Source: Hyphomicrobium_A sp035517115 (lineage in GTDB: Bacteria; Pseudomonadota; Alphaproteobacteria; Rhizobiales; Hyphomicrobiaceae). Taken from it: DNA of 44,048 nucleotides. The stretch covers positions 1 to 44,048 of the forward strand of contig DATIZL010000171.1 of the NCBI GenBank assembly GCA_035517115.1. Direction: 5' to 3'. Positions 1 through 6,271 of the stretch are shown here, piece by piece (position 1 is the stretch's first letter; each line of letters opens with the position of its first letter). The translations under genes were made by a program, and so were the position numbers. The notes under the pieces are model-generated. The model was given only the letters and a program-made list of their open reading frames with translations. It was not told the origin of the DNA and ran no database searches.

Positions 1-491
1 GCCATTTGCAGGAGCTGGAAGCGGCCGAAGATGTTCTGGATGTGGTGGCTGATCTCGTGCCCGATGAGGAACGTGATGCCGGCCTCGCCCTCGGGCCCGA
101 ACTTGGCCATCAAGGTGTTGGCCGCATCGATGCCGACGAAGACGGTTGCGTTGCCGCTGCAGTAGGCCGGTCCGTCGCCGGTGTAAAGGCCGAAACAGTT
201 GGACGGAGCGAGGTGGTCGACGAAACGCACATTCACGTTGCCGACCTCGAGCGCGTCCGTTGCGATGAGGCGCTTCCAGGTGGCGATGGCGTCATCGAGT
301 ACACGCGCGACGATGGCGCGCAGCCGCATCTCGCGGGGCGGTAGGCCGCTCTCGGACGCAACGGCGGGCACCTCGATGCGGCCCACGTCTGCGTCCGCAC
401 CCTGCGAAGCCCCGCCTCCCAGCGCCACCGTGGCCGCGAAGAGAGCGGCGGCCGAGAGCCTAAGGGTTGTTACTGAAGGTGTCGCAGGCAT
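1..491 (-). CDS. Neutral zinc metallopeptidase, YpfJ-like (3' end outside window)
   Basis: This is a probable exported zinc protease; the C-terminus is cut by the window edge, leaving 163 codons. The visible part starts MPATPSV and has a hydrophobic signal-like stretch (about residues 12-30). It carries HEISHH at about 145-150, the HExxHH zinc motif of the putative neutral zinc metallopeptidase family (PF04228 type). The motif is preceded by a Y-C-S-G segment that aligns with Y-C-P in the upstream paralogue. The ATG lies inside the 3' end of the neighbouring metallopeptidase gene, a 32-bp overlap in another frame, so the two are probably translated from one mRNA. The substrate is unknown. The start is inferred from the overlap and the signal peptide; no strong ribosome binding site is visible. 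Confidence 0.75.
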   Translation of the reverse strand, partial: MPATPSVTTLRLSAAALFAATVALGGGASQGADADVGRIEVPAVASESGLPPREMRLRAIVARVLDDAIATWKRLIATDALEVGNVNVRFVDHLAPSNCFGLYTGDGPAYCSGNATVFVGIDAANTLMAKFGPEGEAGITFLIGHEISHHIQNIFGRFQLLQM

Positions 492-1422
492 TGATGTCGC
501 CCGACTCGAGACCAGCCTTGAACCATTTGACGCGCTGCGCCGAGGTGCCGTGCGTGAACGATTCCGGCACCACGCGCCCTTGCGTCCGCTTTTGGATCAT
601 GTCATCGCCGATCTGGCTCGCGGCGTTGAGCCCTGCCTCCACGTCGCCCGGCTGCAGCCGTTTCTTGACCTGATCGTTGAGGTTTGCCCACACGCCCGCG
701 AAGCAGTCGGCCTGCAGCTCCATGCGCACCTGCAGAGCATTCGCGGTCGCTTGGTCCGATTGGTCCTTCAGCTCCTGCACCTTGTCCGCGATGCCGAACA
801 GCTTCTGCACGTGGTGGCCGACCTCGTGCGCGATCACATAAGCCTGGGCGAAGTCGCCCGGCGCGTTGAACCGGCGCTTGAGCTGATCGTAGAAGGCGAG
901 GTCGATGTAGACCTTGCGGTCGAGCGGGCAATAGAACGGCCCCATGGCGGCGACGCCGACGCCGCAGGCCGTGCGCGTGGCGTCGGTGAACAGCACCATC
1001 TGCGGGTCGACGTACTTTTTGCCGATGCTCGCGAACTCCTGCGTCCACACGTCCTCGGTGTCGGCCAGCACCTGCGAGACGAACCGCTTCATGTCGTCCT
1101 GGTTGGTGACGGCGGTGCCCCCGGGAAGCCCGGGGATGTCGGTCGGCGAGCGGCGCGCCACACGGCCGGGGTGCTCCTGCTGCTCCGACTGCGGCAACTG
1201 TACTTGCGGGAAGTTGCCCTCGCTCAGAAGCTCGAGCGGATTGATGCCAAGCGCCCATAGGATGAGGCCGATGACGATCAGCGTGCCGAGGCTGCCGCCG
1301 GTCAACGGGATCTGGATGGCGCGTCCGTCGCCATCGCCGCCGGGAAACGGGAACATAGGCCCGCGCTCGCCGCGCCGGTCCTCTACGTTGTCGCTTTGCC
1401 GGTCGTCCTCGCCGTAGCGCAT
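460..1422 (-). CDS. ypfJ: Neutral zinc metallopeptidase YpfJ family
   Basis: A 320-residue membrane-anchored protein of the YpfJ family (putative neutral zinc metallopeptidase). It has a charged N-terminus rich in Arg, Asp and Glu, one membrane segment at about 43-60, and a periplasmic catalytic domain. HEVGHHVQ at 199-206 supplies the two zinc histidines and the catalytic Glu. A second conserved block, ELQADCFAGV (about 235-244), gives the third ligand region. The family-typical FTHGTSAQRV follows near 289. The length is normal for the family. The cellular role of YpfJ is not known. The gene overlaps the next metallopeptidase gene by 32 bp, which suggests a tandem duplication that has since diverged. 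Confidence 0.88.
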   Translation of the reverse strand: MRYGEDDRQSDNVEDRRGERGPMFPFPGGDGDGRAIQIPLTGGSLGTLIVIGLILWALGINPLELLSEGNFPQVQLPQSEQQEHPGRVARRSPTDIPGLPGGTAVTNQDDMKRFVSQVLADTEDVWTQEFASIGKKYVDPQMVLFTDATRTACGVGVAAMGPFYCPLDRKVYIDLAFYDQLKRRFNAPGDFAQAYVIAHEVGHHVQKLFGIADKVQELKDQSDQATANALQVRMELQADCFAGVWANLNDQVKKRLQPGDVEAGLNAASQIGDDMIQKRTQGRVVPESFTHGTSAQRVKWFKAGLESGDINACDTFSNNP

Positions 1423-1514
1423 GCCACACTCCGCCCTTGCCGCCAGCGCCGGTGACCCCCGCGGACGCTTCTCGGCGGCATTGTGCGCGGATTAAGAGCG
1501 GTGACAAGGGCCCC

Positions 1515-2972
1515 TTAGTCCGAGCGGGCTGAGCCTGTTCGCGGCGCGCCTTTAATGGGTAGCGGGGGCGGCAGCGCCGGAGGCAACGCAGCCGTTGCGG
1601 CCACCGGCAGTTTGGCCTTGGCAAGCGGCTTCAACAGGCTGCGGACGGCGCGCGAGGCCGCGATTGTGCCCTCGTTGGCGAACGCTTCATGGTTCTTCTC
1701 GATCTCTTTCAAATCGTAGCGATAGTTGACCATGAGGCCGAAAGCTTCGGCGAGGCCCTTGGGCGAGGGATCGGCCATCCAGTTCAACCGCTCGAGCCGG
1801 GCACCGTTGCCGAGGTGGAAGCGTGCGACCGCGTCGACGGGCTTGCCGTCGCGGCGCTTGGCCTCGAGGAAATAATAGGCGGCAAGCGCCAGCACATCGT
1901 CACCGGGCTCACTCTCCTCGCTGTCACCGCTTCCCGGCTCTGTCGCGGTCAAGCCCCCGACCTCCTGCAGCAGCAGGCGCGCCTGGGCGCCGACCTGATC
2001 GGGCACGCCGGCCTCACCCGGCGCGTTGGCCGCGTCGCGCAGCCAATCGGCAAACGCGGGGACCGGCGAGAGCGTGACAAAGGTCTTGAGCCGTGGCTCC
2101 TCACGCGCCAGCTCCTCGACCACCTGCTTCAACAGGAAGTTGCCGAAGGAGATGCCCTTGAGGCCATCCTGGCAGTTGGAGATCGAATAGAACACCGCGG
2201 TGATCGGCGCGCTCGCGGCCGCATCCGGCTGCGGCTCATCCAAGACCTGTCTGATCGCTCCGGGCACGGCGTGCAACAGCGCCACCTCGACGAAGACGAG
2301 CGGCTCATCGACGAGCGAGGGGTGGAAGAAGGCAAAGCAGCGCCGGTCGGCGGGATCGAGCCGTCGGCGCAGGTCGTCCCAGCTTTTGATCTCGTGCACG
2401 GCCTCGTAGCGGATGATCTTCTCCAGGATCGCCGCCGGCGTGTTCCAGTCGATGCGCTTGAGCACCAGAAAGCCGCGGTTGAACCACGAGTAGAGGAGCC
2501 GCCGCAGGTCGGCATCGACGGCGGCGAGCGCCGGGTCGTCGTCAAGGGGCGCGCTAAGCAGGTCGCGGCGCATGGAGACGATCTCGGCGGTGGCGCCGGG
2601 CGCGAGGTTCAAGCGGCGGAAGAACTCGAGCCGCGGGCTGTCGAGCGCCTTCTGCAGGCGCCCGAGGGTCACGTCGCCGGGGTCGTCGAGATAGGCTTGC
2701 GCAGCCTCGGCGACGCGGCCGGCATCAGGCCTCAGCTCGGTCGCGAGGAAGCGGAAAAAGGTGAGCCGGTCGCCGGCATCGAGTTGTGCGTACCGGTCCA
2801 AGAGCTCGCTCGCGATGGCGACGCCCGAGGCCTCGCCGCGCCCGGAGATCAGCACGCGGGACAGCTCCTCGACGTCGGCTTCCGCGCCGGCGCCGAACAG
2901 CGAGCGCGGGAGCAGCGCGCGCCCCCGGTCGGCGATGGAGCCCAGCAGCTCCTGCAGGAAAGAAACGTTCAC
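1515..2972 (-). CDS. Malonyl-CoA decarboxylase
   Basis: Predicted to convert malonyl-CoA to acetyl-CoA and CO2 in the cytoplasm. The protein matches the MCD family along its length. It has an N-terminal helical domain (to about residue 175) and then a GNAT-like catalytic domain with FHPSLVDEPLVFVEVAL, FYSISNCQDGLKGISFGNF (contains the conserved Ser, about 263) and FHLGNGARLERLNWMAD (contains the conserved His, about 386). The tail is Pro/Ala-rich. I chose the GTG at 2972 because GGAAGGG lies 9 bases upstream. A TTG at 2981 is also in frame but too close to that site. In rhizobia such genes often sit with malonyl-CoA synthetase and a malonate carrier (matB, matC). No such partner is visible here, so it may act in malonyl-CoA turnover alone. 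Confidence 0.92.
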   Translation of the reverse strand: MNVSFLQELLGSIADRGRALLPRSLFGAGAEADVEELSRVLISGRGEASGVAIASELLDRYAQLDAGDRLTFFRFLATELRPDAGRVAEAAQAYLDDPGDVTLGRLQKALDSPRLEFFRRLNLAPGATAEIVSMRRDLLSAPLDDDPALAAVDADLRRLLYSWFNRGFLVLKRIDWNTPAAILEKIIRYEAVHEIKSWDDLRRRLDPADRRCFAFFHPSLVDEPLVFVEVALLHAVPGAIRQVLDEPQPDAAASAPITAVFYSISNCQDGLKGISFGNFLLKQVVEELAREEPRLKTFVTLSPVPAFADWLRDAANAPGEAGVPDQVGAQARLLLQEVGGLTATEPGSGDSEESEPGDDVLALAAYYFLEAKRRDGKPVDAVARFHLGNGARLERLNWMADPSPKGLAEAFGLMVNYRYDLKEIEKNHEAFANEGTIAASRAVRSLLKPLAKAKLPVAATAALPPALPPPLPIKGAPRTGSARSD

Positions 2973-3048
2973 GTCTAACAACCCTTCCGTCTAACCGGCA
3001 CATCCGCCGTCGCCCTCAATGGGCAGGTAGTGCGGGCCTCGTCATCGC

Positions 3049-3359
3049 TCAAGCCATGCTCGACAGCACGAGGCCCTCGTAGGTCAAAACGCGGCGCGAG
3101 CGGGTCCAGGGGTCGGCGAGGATGCGGAACTCGGCGTAGTGCGGCAGCTCGCGGTGCGTGAGATAGGCAGCCTCGTCATCGTAGACCTGGTAGAGCAGGA
3201 AGGAGGCGCCATCGACGCGGTCGAGGTAGACGTCGTAGCGGCGGCAGCTCGCTCGATGCACAGCCGGGCATAGGTGATGAGCGCGGTGCGCATGTCGTCC
3301 TGGTGGGCGCGCTCGGCCTCGAGAAAGACGACGACCACGAACATGTCCTGCTGCTTCAT
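3049..3359 (-). pseudogene. ABM-family monooxygenase-like gene broken by a frameshift
   Basis: Two overlapping reading frames together make one small protein of the antibiotic biosynthesis monooxygenase (dimeric ferredoxin-like) fold. The first frame starts at ATG 3359 and gives MKQQDMFVVVVFLEAE and ITYARLCIER. After that it turns into a low-complexity Thr/Ser/Arg run. The second frame, readable from about 3261 to 3049, continues with CRRYDVYLD, FLLYQVYDDEAAYLTHRE and PHYAEFRILADPW. The join is near 3246-3252, where one base is missing or two are extra relative to an intact gene. It could be a true pseudogene or a sequencing/assembly error. A ribosome-site-like GGGTGAG precedes the ATG. It lies just upstream of the malonyl-CoA decarboxylase gene on the same strand. 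Confidence 0.75.
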
Positions 3360-3505
3360 GGACTCACCCGCTCAACTTTCGCCGCTGGCAGCGGCCCAAA
3401 GTGTTTGCCCGGATCAGCGATTCATGAGGACATACGTCAACCATTCCTAAACCGGTTGCCGTGACATTCCGTTAACCACGGCGCCGCAGCCCGGCTTTTG
3501 CACCC

Positions 3506-3997
3506 ATGGAACCGCTGCCGATCCTCGACCGCACCACCTCGAACCTCGCCGAGGCGAGGAACGATACGGGCCGCGTCGCCTTCTGCGGGCCCTACGTGCT
3601 CTCCGCCATCACCGGCTACCCCATCAGCAAGGTGGAGGACGTGATCCGGATGGGGCGCAACAGCACGCGCAAGACTGTCGTCAAGGGCACTGCGGCGGAC
3701 GAGGTCGCCGAAGCGCTCGCACAGTTCGACTACGAGATGACGCTGAAAGAAAGCTACATGAGCCGTCCGCGCAAGGAGCGGCCGACGCTGTGGGCGTGGA
3801 TGCAGCGTCCGCGCAACGTCTGGGCCCACTACATCCTCGCCATCCACAAGGGCAAGGAAGGACACTGGATCCTCGTGAAGGGGGTGAAGATGTGCGACAC
3901 CTACACCGAGGGGCGGTGGACCTTCGTGGTGGACGGTCCGCATCGCGGCGCACGCATCATGGAGGTGTTCGAGGTGCGCAAGTCTCTCGGCGTTTGA
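3506..3997 (+). CDS. Hypothetical protein with papain-like-fold signature
   Basis: A 163-residue soluble protein of unknown function, with no signal peptide or membrane segment. AFCGPYVLSAITG (Cys27) near the N-terminus and GHWILVKGVKMCDT (His120, Asp131) near the C-terminus have the order and spacing of a Cys-His-Asp triad as in small papain-like or C39-like cysteine peptidase folds. This is an inference from motif shape, not a recognised family. The longer antisense frame covering the same bases (3437-4009) has no recognisable protein features. No clear ribosome site is visible before the ATG. It stands alone: the gene on the left is divergent and the CueR gene on the right is convergent, 26 bp away. 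Confidence 0.7.
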   Translation: MEPLPILDRTTSNLAEARNDTGRVAFCGPYVLSAITGYPISKVEDVIRMGRNSTRKTVVKGTAADEVAEALAQFDYEMTLKESYMSRPRKERPTLWAWMQRPRNVWAHYILAIHKGKEGHWILVKGVKMCDTYTEGRWTFVVDGPHRGARIMEVFEVRKSLGV

Positions 3998-4023
3998 GGC
4001 GTCACGCACACTGGAGCCTCGAA

Positions 4024-4428
4024 TCAGATCTTGCCGGCGACGTCGCCGCTCAGCTCATCGAGGATCGGGCAGTCTGGGCGATCGTCGCCCTTGCATGCCT
4101 TGATGAGCCGCGCCAACACGCCGATGATGGCTTGATGCGCTTCCATCCGGCTGCGCACGGCTTCTTTGTGCAGCACGGCGAGTGCCCTAACCTTCCGGCT
4201 CGGTCGCTTCTTATCACGCCAGAGCTTAAGCAGCTCGTCGATTTGCTTGATTGGAAAACCGAGCAAGCGAGCTCGCCTTATGAACCGAAGCTCATGAACG
4301 TTACGCTCGTCAAAAGTGCGATAGCCGCTATCACTTCTGCGAGCCGCGGTTAAGAGACCAATGCTTTCGTAGTACCGGATCAGCTTCGCCGACACGCCAG
4401 ACTGCCGAGCTGCTTCGCCAATGCGCAC
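4024..4428 (-). CDS. cueR: CueR-type copper-responsive MerR regulator
   Basis: A MerR-family activator that senses Cu(I), or Ag(I)/Au(I), and twists its promoter to start transcription. Its 134 residues match CueR in length. The N-terminal winged helix (MRIGEAARQSGVSAKLIRYYE) is followed by a dimerisation helix and a metal loop, ACKGDDRPDCP. Cys112 and Cys120 fall at the same positions as in E. coli CueR, and Ser77, typical of the regulators of monovalent ions, is also present. The start is GTG at 4428. It is divergent from the DUF5676-SRPBCC-DUF2933 operon, and a perfect operator lies 23 bp beyond its start codon. It should therefore control that operon and possibly itself. Confidence 0.92.
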   Translation of the reverse strand: MRIGEAARQSGVSAKLIRYYESIGLLTAARRSDSGYRTFDERNVHELRFIRRARLLGFPIKQIDELLKLWRDKKRPSRKVRALAVLHKEAVRSRMEAHQAIIGVLARLIKACKGDDRPDCPILDELSGDVAGKI

Positions 4429-4450
4429 GGTCCAACGCCTTAAGCTAAGC

Positions 4451-4481
4451 TTGACCTTCCAATCGCTGGAAGGTCTAGCAC
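4451..4481 (+). promoter_or_regulatory. CueR-regulated MerR-type promoter with perfect operator dyad
   Basis: A -35 box TTGACC (4451-4456) and a -10 box TAGCAC (4476-4481) are separated by 19 bp, the overlong spacer that defines MerR-family promoters. Within the spacer region ACCTTCC (4454-4460) and GGAAGGT (4468-4474) form a perfect 7-bp inverted repeat around 7 central bases. The arrangement matches the known copA promoter of E. coli almost base for base. It points at the gene starting at 4528. Confidence 0.93.
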
Positions 4482-4527
4482 AGCAAGGCGCTCCGCTTTG
4501 ATTTGGCTCAATGACAGGAGGCCCCTC

Positions 4528-4800
4528 ATGGATAGGCTCAGCCCGGTGACCGTCGGTTTAGCGACGGCGATCACATTGGCCATCGTAAACACTCTCTGTG
4601 CGGCTGTGGTGTGGCTTTGGCCCGATGCTGCGTTCACCATCGCAGGTTCGTTCGCGCACGGGCTCAATTTCCGTGCCATGCAATCAACCGAGCCGCTTAG
4701 CCTTGGTCGGTTCCTGGCCGGTCTGATTAGCATTGGCATCATCGGGTTCGTCATCGGCGCGGTCTTCGCCTGGTCCTACAACGCCCTGCGGCGCGTCTGA
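4528..4800 (+). CDS. DUF5676-like two-helix membrane protein, first gene of CueR operon
   Basis: A 90-residue inner-membrane protein with two predicted transmembrane helices (about 8-31 and 62-86), a short loop with HGLNF, and a C-terminal AWSYNALRR. The shape and the end motif fit DUF5676 proteins, which are small membrane proteins of unknown function often seen in copper loci. The ATG at 4528 is chosen because AGGAG lies 7 bases upstream; an in-frame start at 4498 lacks such a site. It is the first gene behind the CueR promoter, so it is predicted to be copper-induced. Family assignment is by eye and moderately sure. Confidence 0.75.
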   Translation: MDRLSPVTVGLATAITLAIVNTLCAAVVWLWPDAAFTIAGSFAHGLNFRAMQSTEPLSLGRFLAGLISIGIIGFVIGAVFAWSYNALRRV

Positions 4801-4813
4801 ATCGAGCTTGGAG

Positions 4814-5365
4814 ATGGGCATAGAGCTAAACAGAACCGCAGCGGGACCGGCACACGTGCCGATCTCCCTTTCGCTGCCCTTCCATTGCGAAAGCCTGCTC
4901 GAAGTGCACACGCCGGCCGATGTGCTGTTTTCCTATCTGGATGACCACGCCCAACTGGCGGCTCACATGAGCAAGTCCTCTTGGATGATGCTGGGATCGC
5001 GCATGGCCATCGAGCTTGACGCCTCGCAGGGACGCGCCGTTGGAGCACACATCTGCCTCGCTGGCCGTGCGTTGGGCATTCCTCTCTCGGTTGAGGAAGT
5101 CGTCATCGAACGCCAACCGCCCTTGCGAAAGGTATGGCAGACGGTGGGCATTCCCCGTCTTCTCGTCATCGGCGATTACCGGATGGGCTTTGAGATCCGA
5201 CCGCTCGCGTCTTCCGTTTCGCTGCGCGTCTTCATCGACTATGCCCTGCCGACGAAATTTCCCGGAAGCGCGCTCGGTCCCTTGCTTGGGGCGTTCTATG
5301 CTCGCTGGTGCACAGCGAGCATGGCACAAGACGCTGCAAACCACTTTCCCTGCACGGAGCGCTGA
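4814..5365 (+). CDS. SRPBCC (START-like) family protein in CueR operon
   Basis: A 183-residue protein with the alternating beta/helix pattern of the SRPBCC/polyketide-cyclase fold. Near the start, SLLEVHTPADVLFSYLDDH is the usual first strand and helix. A central stretch, VGIPRLLVIGDYRMGFEIRP, and a long C-terminal helix (GPLLGAFYARWCTASMAQDAANHF) complete it. Such folds bind hydrophobic ligands; the ligand here is unknown. The ATG at 4814 starts 13 bp after the previous stop, so co-transcription with the DUF5676-like gene is likely. Longer in-frame starts reach back into that gene and add a low-complexity Ser/Pro stretch, so I reject them. A role in copper handling is inferred only from the operon. 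Confidence 0.75.
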   Translation: MGIELNRTAAGPAHVPISLSLPFHCESLLEVHTPADVLFSYLDDHAQLAAHMSKSSWMMLGSRMAIELDASQGRAVGAHICLAGRALGIPLSVEEVVIERQPPLRKVWQTVGIPRLLVIGDYRMGFEIRPLASSVSLRVFIDYALPTKFPGSALGPLLGAFYARWCTASMAQDAANHFPCTER

Positions 5366-5366
5366 C

Positions 5367-5600
5367 ATGGATAGGAGAGCGAGCTTCTGGACCTCGCGCA
5401 CGTTTCTCATCGCGCTCGCGCTTTCGGCCGTGGGCACAGTGTTCTTGTTGAGCGGCCATCGCGCCCACCTGCTCGGTGCCATCCCCTATCTTTTCCTGCT
5501 GGCGTGCCCGTTAATGCATTTCCTTGGAGGACATGGCTCGCACCATCATCATCACGACCGCACGCAGCGCTGGCCCGGTGATGAGGAAGAGCACCTGTAA
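5367..5600 (+). CDS. DUF2933 family membrane protein with His-rich tail
   Basis: A 77-residue protein that begins one base after the preceding stop codon, so it is tightly coupled to the SRPBCC gene. It has two hydrophobic segments (about 10-27 and 33-52) with the DUF2933 hallmarks: LSGHRAHLLGAIPYLFLLACPLMH and then a Gly/His stretch, HGSHHHHHD. The His cluster is a plausible metal-binding tail on one side of the membrane. DUF2933 genes are commonly found beside copper ATPases and multicopper oxidases, but their function is unknown. A copper-linked role fits the CueR promoter upstream. Confidence 0.85.
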   Translation: MDRRASFWTSRTFLIALALSAVGTVFLLSGHRAHLLGAIPYLFLLACPLMHFLGGHGSHHHHHDRTQRWPGDEEEHL

Positions 5601-5716
5601 CCCGGGCATGGGAGACCCAATGGCGCGTTCCTTCCTGCCATGAGTGGCCAAGAGTAGCTCGGCGTTTAGCGGCGACTTTAAGATCGCGTTCAAGGGAGCG
5701 CCGTTAGCGTGCCCTC

Positions 5717-6193
5717 ATGCGCAGAACCGGACTTTTCGCCGCCGCAGTTGCCGTGGCAACGCTCATCTCCCTGGGACCCGCCGCCGCGGACGACGCGGCC
5801 ACGATCAACGCGTGCCTGAAGAAGGAGCACGACGCGGCCCGCAGCGGGCGCGATTGCATCGGCCGCATCTCCGATCCCTGCCTCCGGCAACCCGGCCACG
5901 AGTCGACGACTGGCATGGTGGAGTGCGTCGACACCGAGACCAAGGTCTGGGACGATCTCTTGAACGCGGACTATCAGCGCCTGCTCGGCGCGCTCGGGGA
6001 CAAGGCGGCGGAAAGCGTACGCCAGGCCGAGCGTGCCTGGATCGCCCTGCGCGATGCCGACTGCGGCGTGCCTTACGAGATTTACGAGGGGGGCACGATG
6101 GCGCGCCTCGACGGCGCCAACTGCGTGCTCGAGCACACGGCCGATCGCGTGTTGCAGCTGCGCACGTGGTACGAGATGGCGCACCCGGAGTAG
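5717..6193 (+). CDS. LprI-like (DUF1311) periplasmic protein
   Basis: A 158-residue exported protein with a clear signal peptide (cleavage after about residue 25, in PAAADD). The mature part holds several Cys residues (CLKKEHD, CIGRISDPC, DADCGVPY, GANCV). It contains the typical LprI/DUF1311 core: WDDLLNADYQRLL, then RQAERAWIALRDADC and a C-terminal helix ending in LQLRTWYE. In some bacteria LprI proteins inhibit lysozyme; in many the role is unknown. The gene follows the CueR operon after 116 bp and precedes the metal ATPase by 78 bp, all on the same strand. Shared transcription is possible but not shown. Confidence 0.85.
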   Translation: MRRTGLFAAAVAVATLISLGPAAADDAATINACLKKEHDAARSGRDCIGRISDPCLRQPGHESTTGMVECVDTETKVWDDLLNADYQRLLGALGDKAAESVRQAERAWIALRDADCGVPYEIYEGGTMARLDGANCVLEHTADRVLQLRTWYEMAHPE

Positions 6194-6271
6194 GGTTGGC
6201 CGCAACGCAGCACGCGCCCCCAACCTCGGACCGCTAGAGCCGATTGCGCGACGCTGGGCCAAGGAGCGCCG

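Noticed and set aside
199..1260. Long plus-strand frame of 353 codons opposite the ypfJ-type gene
   Set aside because: It is the antisense shadow of a clear metallopeptidase; its product is His/Leu/Arg/Val-rich with no recognisable motif, as expected from high-GC third positions.
1689..2978. Plus-strand frame of 429 codons
   Set aside because: Antisense to malonyl-CoA decarboxylase, which has a full family match; the frame is low in motifs and rich in Arg, Val, Asp and Gly.
3437..4009. Minus-strand frame of 190 codons over the papain-like gene
   Set aside because: Product is rich in His/Arg/Pro without a fold pattern, and it would run into the promoter of the opposite gene; the plus-strand protein is more plausible.
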